64,000 bases of DNA from Kytococcus aerolatus (lineage in GTDB: Bacteria; Actinomycetota; Actinomycetes; Actinomycetales; Dermatophilaceae). Below are positions 57,659 through 64,000 of the stretch, piece after piece. The position numbers and the translations under genes were made by a program. The notes under the pieces are model-generated. The model did not search any database and was not told where the DNA came from. It worked only from the letters and a program-made list of their open reading frames with translations. The stretch's first letter is position 1; each line of letters begins with the position of its first letter. Where the stretch lies: contig NZ_FYEZ01000001.1 in NCBI RefSeq assembly GCF_900187395.1, forward strand, positions 682,001 through 746,000. The letters are read 5' to 3'.

Positions 57659-59551
57659 ATGACCATGACCCGGCCGCCCCTCTGGCGGCGCCTCGAGGGC
57701 TCCCCCTGGACCATCCCCGCCCTGGCCGCGCTGCTCGTGGTCGTCTCGTGGACGCTGGGCTGGTCCGGGCGGGACGGCGCGGCCGACCTGGTCATGCTGG
57801 CGGCCGCGGTGGTGGCGGGTCACCGCATCGCTCTCAGCGCCGTGCGCGCGCTGCTCAACCGGGTGGTCGGGATCGACCTGCTGGTCACGGTCGCCGCCGT
57901 CGGTGCCGTCCTGGTCGACAACTACTGGGAGGCCGCGGCGGTGACCACGCTGTTCGCGATCGGCGGGGCGCTGGAGGCCATGACCCTGGCCCGCACCCGA
58001 TCGGCCCTCTCCGAGCTGGTGGACTCCGCCCCGGACATGGCCATGGTGGTGCGTGAGGGTGTCGAGACCGAGGTCCCGGCCCACGAGGTCCGCCCGGACG
58101 AGGTGGTGATCATCAAGGCCGGTGGCATCGTGCCCGTCGACGGCGAGGTCTTCGGCGGCCGGGCCGCGGTGAACGAGGCCAGCATCACCGGCGAGTCGAT
58201 CCCGGTGGAGAAGACCGAGGGCGACCCCGTCTACGCCGGCACCGTCCTGACCGGGGGCCACGTCCGGGCCCGGGCCGTCTCCATCGGCGCCGAGACCACT
58301 CTGGCCCGGATCATCCGCCGGGTCGAGGACGCGCAGGACGCCAAGGCCCGCACGCAGACCTTCATGGAGCGCTTCTCCCGCTGGTACACCCCGGGCATCG
58401 TCCTGATGGCCCTGGTGACCGGTCTGGTCACCAGGAACGTGGAGCTGGCCCTGACCCTGCTGGTCATCGGCTGCCCCGGCGCGCTGGTGATCTCCATCCC
58501 CGTCGCCCTCGTGGCCGGGATCGGTCGCGGCGCACGGTCCGGGGTGCTCATCAAGGGTGGTGAGCACCTGGAACGGGCCGCCACCGTCGACGCGGTCGCA
58601 CTGGACAAGACCGGCACCCTCACTGCCGGGGCGCCGGAGCTCACCGACGTCGTCCCCGTGACCCCGGGGGTCGACCGTGAGGAGGTGCTCCGTGCCGCCG
58701 CTCTGGCCGAGGTGGGCAGCGAGCATCCCCTGGCCGAGCCGATCGTCCGCCGAGCCCGCCAGGAGGGCCTGCTCGTGGGGAGCCCCGAGGGTGACTTCCG
58801 CCCCGTGGTGGGGCACGGCATCGTCGCCAGGGTCGAGGGGCGGACCATCGCGGTGGGCAAGCCCGAGCTGGGTGAGCAGGCATTCCCCGGCACCGACGCC
58901 ACGGCCCTGCGGGAGCTCGTGGACGAGCTCGGGAGCCGGGGGCGCACGGCCATGGCCGTGGTCCGCGACGGAGAGCCGCTGGGCGTGGTGGCCGTCGCCG
59001 ACACCCTGCGCCCCGAGTCCGCCGACGTGGTGGAACAGCTCCACCGCAGCGGTGTGAAGCGCGTGCTGATGCTCACCGGTGACCGCGAGTCGGTGGCCAG
59101 GGCCGTGGCCGCCGAGGTGGGTGACCTCGAGGTCCACGCCGGCCTCCTGCCGGAGGACAAGCTCGCCATCATCGAGCGGCTCCGGGCCGAGGGGCACCGG
59201 GTGGCCATGGTGGGAGACGGGGTGAACGACGCCCCGGCCTTGGCGAGCGCCGACATCGGCATCGCGATGGGTGCAGCGGGCAGCGGCCTCGCGGTGGAGA
59301 CCGCGGACGTGGCCCTGATGGCCGACCGCATCGACCGGGTCGGCGACGCCCTGGGCCTGGCCCGCTCCACGGTGCGCGTGATGCACCAGAACATCGTGAT
59401 CGCCCTGGTGACGGTGGCCCTGCTGCTGGCCGGTGTCTTCGCCGGCGGTGTGACCATGAGTCTGGGCATGCTGGTGCACGAGGCCTCGGTGCTGGTGGTC
59501 ATCGTGAACGCGATGCGCCTGCTGCGTCACGAGCCGTGGGGTCACCGCTAG
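57659..59551 (+). CDS. Heavy-metal P1B-type ATPase with CPG motif
   Basis: 630 residues. Actuator TGES at 177-180, membrane metal motif Cys272-Pro-Gly in VIGCPGALVISIP, phosphorylated Asp316 in DKTGTLTAG, the P1B-specific His-Pro at 356-357 (SEHPLAEP), and hinge GDGVNDAPALASADIG. No N-terminal HMA domain. The CPG in place of CPC/SPC leaves metal specificity open. FNR-box control suggests a role under low oxygen or redox stress, as for the Flp-linked ATPases of Gram-positive bacteria. Confidence 0.87.
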   Translation: MTMTRPPLWRRLEGSPWTIPALAALLVVVSWTLGWSGRDGAADLVMLAAAVVAGHRIALSAVRALLNRVVGIDLLVTVAAVGAVLVDNYWEAAAVTTLFAIGGALEAMTLARTRSALSELVDSAPDMAMVVREGVETEVPAHEVRPDEVVIIKAGGIVPVDGEVFGGRAAVNEASITGESIPVEKTEGDPVYAGTVLTGGHVRARAVSIGAETTLARIIRRVEDAQDAKARTQTFMERFSRWYTPGIVLMALVTGLVTRNVELALTLLVIGCPGALVISIPVALVAGIGRGARSGVLIKGGEHLERAATVDAVALDKTGTLTAGAPELTDVVPVTPGVDREEVLRAAALAEVGSEHPLAEPIVRRARQEGLLVGSPEGDFRPVVGHGIVARVEGRTIAVGKPELGEQAFPGTDATALRELVDELGSRGRTAMAVVRDGEPLGVVAVADTLRPESADVVEQLHRSGVKRVLMLTGDRESVARAVAAEVGDLEVHAGLLPEDKLAIIERLRAEGHRVAMVGDGVNDAPALASADIGIAMGAAGSGLAVETADVALMADRIDRVGDALGLARSTVRVMHQNIVIALVTVALLLAGVFAGGVTMSLGMLVHEASVLVVIVNAMRLLRHEPWGHR

Positions 59552-59598
59552 GGTGATGGTTCTTCCTCACTCCCCGCCCCCGAGCCAGCAGAGGTCCC

Positions 59599-61113
59599 AT
59601 GTCTTCCCGCATCCACCACTCCGGCCTGCGTTCCAAGGTGATGTCCGCCGAGGAGGCAGCCGCCTTCATCCGGCCCGGCACCACGGTGGGCATGAGCGGC
59701 TTCACGGGCTCCGGCTCCCCGACCGCCGTCCCGCTGGCCCTGGCGGAGCGGATCCGGGCCGCGCACGACCGGGGCGAGGAGTTCCGGATCAACCTCCACA
59801 CGGGTGCGTCGACCTCCCCGGAGATGGATGGCGCTCTGGCGGAGGTCGATGGCGTGGCCCTGCGGGCCCCGTTCCAGTCGGACCCGGCGATGCGGGCCAA
59901 GATCAACGCCGGCGAGATCGACTACGTCGACACGCACCTCTCCCACCTGGCGCAGACGGTGTGGAACGGCTTCTACGGCCCGATGCACACCGCGGTCGTC
60001 GAGATCTCCGCGATCCGCGAGGACGGGACCCTCGTCCCGAGCTCCTCAGTGGGCAACAACAAGACCTGGCTCGACCTGGCCGAGCAGGTCATCCTCGAGG
60101 TCAACTCCTGGCAGAGCGCCGACCTCGAGGGCCTGCACGACGTCTACTACGGCACGGCCCTGCCGCCGAGCCGCAAGCCGGTGATGATCACCGCCCCGTC
60201 GGACCGGATCGGCCAGCCCTACTTCGAGGTCGACCCGGCCAAGGTGGTGGCCGTCGTGGAGACCCACGCGCCGGACCGCAACTCCCCCTTCAAGCCGGCC
60301 GACGACGACTCGATCGCCATCGCGCAGCACCTCATCGAGTTCTTCGAGCACGAGGTGGCCCAGGGCCGCTACGACGAGCGCCTGCTGCCCCTGCAGTCGG
60401 GCGTGGGCAACATCGCCAACGCCGTGATGGCCGAGCTCGTGAAGTCCCGCTTCAAGGGACTGACGGCCTACACCGAGGTGGTGCAGGACGGCATGCTGGA
60501 CGCCCTGGACTCCGGCACGCTGGCGACCGCCTCGGCGACCGCCTTCTCCCTCTCGACCGAGGCCGCCGAGCGCTTCAACGACACCGTTGCGGCCTATCGC
60601 GACAAGCTCATCCTGCGCACCCAGGAGATCTCCAACCACCCGGAGGTCGTCCGCCGCCTGGGCATCCTGGCCATGAACGGCATGCTCGAGGCCGACCTGT
60701 ACGGCAACGTGAACTCCACCCACCTGATGGGCACGAAGATGATGAACGGCCTGGGCGGCTCCGGCGACTTCGCCCGCAACGCCTTCACGTCCTTCTTCCT
60801 CACCCCGTCGACCGCGAAGAACGGCGACATCTCCTGCATCGTGCCGATGGTCTCCCACGTGGACCACACCGAGCACGACGTGCACGTGGTGGTCACCGAG
60901 CAGGGCCTGGCCGACCTGCGCGGGCTCTCCCCGCGGCAGCGTGCTCGCCTGATCATCGAGAAGTGCGCCCACCCGGACTACCGCCCGGCGCTGGAGGACT
61001 ACTACGAGCGGGCCCTCAAGGGCTCCGACGGCCTGCACACGCCGCACCTGCTGGGCGAGGCGCTCTCCTGGCACCAGCGCTTCCTCGACACGGGATCGAT
61101 GAAGCAGGGCTGA
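59599..61113 (+). CDS. Acetyl-CoA hydrolase/succinyl-CoA:acetate CoA-transferase
   Basis: 504 residues, class I CoA-transferase of the Cat/AarC type. The catalytic Glu293 lies in AYTEVVQDG, with the oxyanion-type GVGNIANAV loop at 268-276 and the CoA-binding region NGLGGSGDFARNA. It transfers CoA between succinate and acetate, recycling acetate. ATG at 59599 after CAGAGGTCCC. Monocistronic. Confidence 0.9.
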   Translation: MSSRIHHSGLRSKVMSAEEAAAFIRPGTTVGMSGFTGSGSPTAVPLALAERIRAAHDRGEEFRINLHTGASTSPEMDGALAEVDGVALRAPFQSDPAMRAKINAGEIDYVDTHLSHLAQTVWNGFYGPMHTAVVEISAIREDGTLVPSSSVGNNKTWLDLAEQVILEVNSWQSADLEGLHDVYYGTALPPSRKPVMITAPSDRIGQPYFEVDPAKVVAVVETHAPDRNSPFKPADDDSIAIAQHLIEFFEHEVAQGRYDERLLPLQSGVGNIANAVMAELVKSRFKGLTAYTEVVQDGMLDALDSGTLATASATAFSLSTEAAERFNDTVAAYRDKLILRTQEISNHPEVVRRLGILAMNGMLEADLYGNVNSTHLMGTKMMNGLGGSGDFARNAFTSFFLTPSTAKNGDISCIVPMVSHVDHTEHDVHVVVTEQGLADLRGLSPRQRARLIIEKCAHPDYRPALEDYYERALKGSDGLHTPHLLGEALSWHQRFLDTGSMKQG

Positions 61114-61127
61114 TCCGGGCTGGCCCC

Positions 61128-61152
61128 GGCTGCCCCGAGCACTCGGGCAGCC
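61128..61152. terminator. Terminator between the CoA-transferase and a convergent broken gene
   Basis: 11-bp stem with a 1-nt bulge (61128-61139 with 61142-61152), 15 bp after the stop codon. Confidence 0.6.
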
Positions 61153-61157
61153 CGACC

Positions 61158-61612
61158 TCAGGGCAGGTCCAGCTCGACGGCCTCAGGCCGCTCGATCCCC
61201 GGGGCGCGGGAGGCGAGGAAGTCGAGATAGCGTTCGTCCTCCATCGCGAAGATCTCCGGCCCACCCCCCCATGTAGGCGCGCATCAGCTCGTCCGCGGCC
61301 CGGTCGGTGTTGCCGAGCTCGAGCTGGGCCTGCCCCAGCCGCAGGTGGATGAACGGGTTGCCGATCGCCCCGGGGCAGTGCATGCAGGCACTCAAGGCCT
61401 CCTGGGCGGTGGCGTAGTCCCCCCCCCCGCTGCATCTGCACGTCGCCGATGCTGGCCAGGACCCAGGTGGCCTCCGGGCGCGAGAAGCGGGGCGCGGGCA
61501 GCAGGTCCCACGCCTGGTCGTAGGTCTGGACGGCCTCGTCCGGCCGTCCGTCCTCGAGGAGCTGGTTGCCCCGCTCGCACACCTGCTCGACCTGATCCCT
61601 CCACGTGGTCAT
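61158..61612 (-). pseudogene. TPR-type protein gene with two homopolymer frameshifts
   Basis: Repaired, it reads a TPR-like protein of about 150 residues: MTTWRDQVEQVCERGNQLLE, WVLASIGDVQMQRGG, then DYATAQEALSACMHCPG, NPFIHLRLGQAQLELGNTDR, ADELMRAYMGG, then PEIFAMEDERYLDFLASR and ELDLP. Frame breaks coincide with a run of ten C (61419-61428) and one of seven C (61264-61270). The ATG at 61612 has GGAGG nine bases upstream. Similar stand-alone TPR proteins occur among polymorphic-toxin immunity genes; the role here is unknown. Confidence 0.7.
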
Positions 61613-61880
61613 GGTCATCCCCCTCCGTGATCGATGTGCCGGCGTCCTGCCGATGCCGGTCACCCCAGCAGCCGCGTGGCCAGCTGTCCACCGCCTCGAC
61701 GGAGGACCGTGCCGCTCCGCCGGCGCTGGAGGAGGGACCGGCCCAGCCCGAGGGCTGCGTGGCCCCGGTGGACGCGCACCAACGATGACTGGCAAGGAGG
61801 GGCTGAGCAGGCCGAGGCGCCAGGTTCACACCGAGGAAGTCGCTCATGCCCGAGGCAGGAGAGGCCCCGCCGCACAGGAG

Positions 61881-62231
61881 TCAGGCCACCACGAGGACCA
61901 GCCGGGGGACGTTTCCGTCAAACCGGGCCAGGACGTCGGTGGTGCTCGGGTCCGGCAGCGGGCGGTCCGTCGACCCGCTGGGTCCCGGCCAGAAAGCGCA
62001 TCAGCAGGGGCAGGCACAGCAGGTAGGCCACGGTGAGCAGCAGCGCGACGGCCGCCACCCCGACGTGCACGTCACGGCCGTCAGGGTGGGGGTGGTCAGT
62101 TGGTCACGCTGCCACGCGGCGAGCCCCGGGACGTGGCGCATCCCCAGGCCGACCGCGAGGGCCGCGAGGAAGAGGCCGAGCGCCGGGAGCAGCGCCGTCG
62201 TGCGCGAGGTCGATGCGCTCAGCGTCCCCAT
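61881..62231 (-). pseudogene. Small two-helix membrane protein gene, frame-disrupted
   Basis: ATG 62231 starts MGTLSASTSRTTALLPALGL with one hydrophobic segment to about residue 30. After TLTAV the sense shifts frame to VHVGVAAVALLLTVAYLLCL, a second membrane helix. It shifts back near RPLPDPSTTDVLARFDGN and ends VPRLVLVVA. Total length is a multiple of three, so the two shifts compensate. No family recognised. Confidence 0.5.
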
Positions 62232-62252
62232 CCCTCCGGCGCCTCGCGGGTC

Positions 62253-62603
62253 TCAGGCGAAACGGGTCCCGAGCTGCGGGTCGAACAACCGGTACCCCCG
62301 CCCACGCATCATCTCGATGCTCGCGTTGAGCTGCTCGCCCTCCGCCCCGTAAGTGGTGAGCTCGGCGTGCTGGTCCCCCAGGTACACCTCGACCGCCGGG
62401 GTCCCCTCCGGGTCGGCCCCCGGCGGGTGCAGGAACTGGTGGTCCCAGCTCCAGCCGGGCAGGCCGTCGGCGAAGGCGTCCACGATCTCGTCGCGCGACA
62501 CCGCGGTGACCCCGTCCACCGGGCGGCCCTCGTCGAGCGCCGCGTACACGTCAGCGGCGTCGAGGTCGTCCCCGCCCGCCCAGAACACCAGACTCGTACT
62601 CAT
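62253..62603 (-). CDS. Hypothetical small soluble protein
   Basis: 116 residues from the ATG at 62603, acidic. Segments such as SLVFWAGGDDLDAADVYAAL and LPGWSWDHQFLHPPG with VEVYLGDQHAELTTYG suggest an alpha/beta protein. Intact frame. It lies among decayed accessory genes and next to a MazEF module; an immunity-type role is possible but unsupported. Confidence 0.5.
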   Translation of the reverse strand: MSTSLVFWAGGDDLDAADVYAALDEGRPVDGVTAVSRDEIVDAFADGLPGWSWDHQFLHPPGADPEGTPAVEVYLGDQHAELTTYGAEGEQLNASIEMMRGRGYRLFDPQLGTRFA

Positions 62604-62653
62604 GAGTGGCAGCCTGCCCGGCGGGCGGGCGGGGAGCAACGCCTTGCCCTCTG

Positions 62654-62992
62654 TCAGGCATCGATGAGGAGCGCCAAGGACTCTCGGATCTCGCTCAGGG
62701 CCACGTGCCCCACGTTGCCGTGGGACTCCACGATCCGCACCGTCGCCACCGACCGCACGTGCTGGCACTGGGCCGCCGACGCCACGTCCAAGCCGTTGTG
62801 CGGATCCGCCTCGAGGGTGATCTCCACCGCCGACCGCCGCAGAGTACGGGTCAGCGGCACGACCTGCACCACGTTCGGACCACCACTGAGAATCCGGCCG
62901 GCCGTCACCACCACCGCGGGCCGACGCAGGCCGGCCTCGCTGCCCAGGGGCACCCCCAAGTCCACCGTGACGACATCACCGGGTGTCAGCAT
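62654..62992 (-). CDS. mazF: MazF/PemK-type endoribonuclease toxin
   Basis: 112 residues. SH3-like MazF fold: MLTPGDVVTVDLGVPLGSEA, RRPAVVVTAGRIL, NVVQVVPLTRTLRRSAVEI and a C-terminal helix (ALSEIRESLALLI). The ATG at 62992 lies 17 bp inside the antitoxin gene. mRNA interferase activity is inferred from the family. Confidence 0.82.
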   Translation of the reverse strand: MLTPGDVVTVDLGVPLGSEAGLRRPAVVVTAGRILSGGPNVVQVVPLTRTLRRSAVEITLEADPHNGLDVASAAQCQHVRSVATVRIVESHGNVGHVALSEIRESLALLIDA

Positions 62993-63173
62993 CGAGCCAT
63001 GCCGTCTCGTCGTCGCGCAGCTCGGCGGCGAGCTCGCGCGCCATCGCGTCCTGACGAAGCGCCCGGAGAGCATGTTGCACCGTCTCGTCCACCGACTCGC
63101 GCCGAGCCCTGGCAAGAGTCGTCAAACGGCGATGCGTCTCCCTGCTGACGCGAACGGTGGTGGTCTCGACCAT
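62976..63173 (-). CDS. Ribbon-helix-helix antitoxin paired with MazF
   Basis: 65 residues. N-terminal RHH: TTVRVSRETHRRLTTLARA, ESVDETVQHALRAL, and a C-terminal acidic toxin-binding tail (AAELRDDETAWLDADTR). It overlaps mazF by 17 bp. It probably represses the pair through the palindrome just upstream. Confidence 0.78.
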   Translation of the reverse strand: MVETTTVRVSRETHRRLTTLARARRESVDETVQHALRALRQDAMARELAAELRDDETAWLDADTR

Positions 63174-63190
63174 GCGTGGATCGTAGTTGA

Positions 63191-63210
63191 TGTAGACGAG
63201 GCCGTCTACA
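63191..63210. promoter_or_regulatory. Putative autoregulatory operator of the MazEF-like module
   Basis: Perfect 8-bp inverted repeat TGTAGACG-AGGC-CGTCTACA, 17 bp upstream of the antitoxin ATG. Confidence 0.55.
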
Positions 63211-63253
63211 CGGGCTCGGCGAGTGCGCCCGCGCTGGCAGCCCCCCCTTTGGG

Positions 63254-63475
63254 TCAGCGGACGCGGGTCGCCCGGCGGAATCGATCCTGGCCGATGGTGA
63301 AGGCCTGCCCGGACACCTGCTCCTCGAGCTCCCGACTCTCCAGCTCGCGCTTCCCCACCCTGACCAGGAGCTGCTGGTGGTCCCTGGTGACGAGGTAGTA
63401 GGGGTCGTGACGGCTGACGGCATCCGCGACGGACAGCAGGCCGAACGGAGCGTTGGAGAGGAGCGCGAGCACGTG
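63254..63475 (-). pseudogene. Possible C-terminal fragment of an unidentified protein
   Basis: About 70 codons reading like real protein (LLSNAPFGLLSVADAVSRHD, YYLVTRDHQQLLVRVGKREL) and ending at 63254. The sense breaks at about 63475, where a plus-strand beta-lactamase-fold fragment begins. No family assigned. Confidence 0.3.
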
Positions 63476-64000
63476 ACCGGCGCGGTCTCCATCGGGTACT
63501 TCGACGCCGAGCACGACACCACCACCCAGTACGGCCACGTGGACATCGAGAACGGCGTGCGCGCCGACGAGAGGTCCGTCTACGAGTGGGGGTCCACCAC
63601 CAAGCTGCTGGTGTGGGTGGCGATCATGCAGCTCGAGGACCAGGGGAGGCTCGATCGCAGCGACCAGGTGTCCGACCACCTGGAGGGCACGGGACTGACC
63701 TTCGAGAAGTCCTTCACCCTGCAGGACCTCATGGACCACCGGGCGGGCTTCGCCGAGATCGCCTACCCCCCGGAGACCACCGACCCTCCAGGACTTCCTG
63801 ACCTTCGGCCGAGCGCTCCTGCCGGACACCGACGGGTCCCGCGCCCTCTTCGACGACCCGGCCACCCTCACCGAGCTCTTCTCGGGCAGCATCCACTACG
63901 CGGGGACCCAGATCGTCCGGAGCTCCAACGGGTGCGCCCCAGCACCTGGCTGACGATCGTGCTGGTCATCAGCCTCGCGAACGTCCTGTACTGGCGCTGG
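63473..64000 (+). pseudogene. Broken beta-lactamase-fold serine hydrolase, cut by the window edge
   Basis: From about 63473 the plus strand reads VTGAVSIGYFDAEHDTTTQY, then the SxxK active-site motif as YEWGSTTKLLVWVAIMQLED and LQDLMDHRAGFAE. Near 63786 the sense moves to another frame (LQDFLTFGRALLPDTDG, FSGSIHYAGTQIVRSSNG). Near 63930 it moves again to STWLTIVLVISLANVLYWRW, a membrane helix. No signal peptide or start precedes it. Class C/PBP4*-like hydrolases with C-terminal helices have this layout. Confidence 0.6.

Overview
This is about 64 kb of very GC-rich (roughly 72%) chromosomal DNA from a high-GC Gram-positive bacterium. It looks like an actinobacterium of the Micrococcales type. 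The evidence is GTG-rich starts, 4-bp stop/start overlaps, a monomeric NADP isocitrate dehydrogenase, an alpha/beta-type aspartokinase, and ectoine and hydroxyectoine genes fused to an aspartate-pathway operon. The genus cannot be fixed from the sequence alone. No rRNA, tRNA, CRISPR array, transposase or phage gene was seen.

Layout. 1-7 kb: the 5' part of typA, then a five-gene peptide ABC importer with its promoter and terminator. 7-10 kb: a VIT1-type transporter, a glutamine amidotransferase-like protein and a universal stress protein. 9.7-15.6 kb: lysC-asd-ectA-ectB-ectC-ectD, a self-contained route from aspartate to (hydroxy)ectoine. 15.6-19 kb: a zinc alcohol dehydrogenase and icd. 19.1-21.3 kb: a short accessory block (DUF2812 protein, PadR regulator, nucleotidyltransferase-like protein, small membrane protein) flanked by 35-bp imperfect direct repeats. 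21.2-25.1 kb: TPP riboswitch, thiC and an overlapping MFS transporter. 25-33 kb: aldo/keto reductase, DUF808 protein, mismatch uracil-DNA glycosylase, a PadR-controlled pair, an SMR exporter, a divergent diadenylate-cyclase-like protein and a CDF exporter. 33-36.4 kb: cupin and a P-type Ca2+-like ATPase.

36.4-41.1 kb is the most rearranged part. A segment holding a lipoprotein, a LuxR-type HTH fragment and a YnfA-type gene is present twice, each copy decayed in a complementary way. A frameshifted secreted serine protease sits between the copies. A two-gene HEPN-MNT (HepT/MntA-type) toxin-antitoxin cassette is inserted in the second copy between 10-bp direct repeats, while the first copy preserves the uninterrupted site.

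41.2-48.1 kb is a molybdenum-cofactor island (moeB-like, moaE, moeA, moaC, mogA, moaA, moaD, mobA, modB, modA) without a modC. 48-57 kb: flavodoxin-like protein, lipoprotein, DUF418-like membrane protein coupled to a 1344-residue Pls/PosA-type non-ribosomal peptide synthetase, a PopT/DUF368 lipid-carrier translocase and a YchJ-like protein. 56.6-59.6 kb: an FNR/CRP-type regulator divergent from a CxxC metallochaperone and a heavy-metal P-type ATPase with a CPG motif, with an FNR-like box centred at about -41.5. 59.6-61.1 kb: an acetate/succinate CoA-transferase. 61.1-64 kb is decayed accessory DNA: frameshifted TPR and membrane-protein genes, an intact MazEF-like module and a broken beta-lactamase-fold gene running off the end.

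At least six genes carry frame disruptions and four of these lie at homopolymer runs, so either the strain has decaying accessory loci or the assembly has homopolymer errors there. The core operons are intact.
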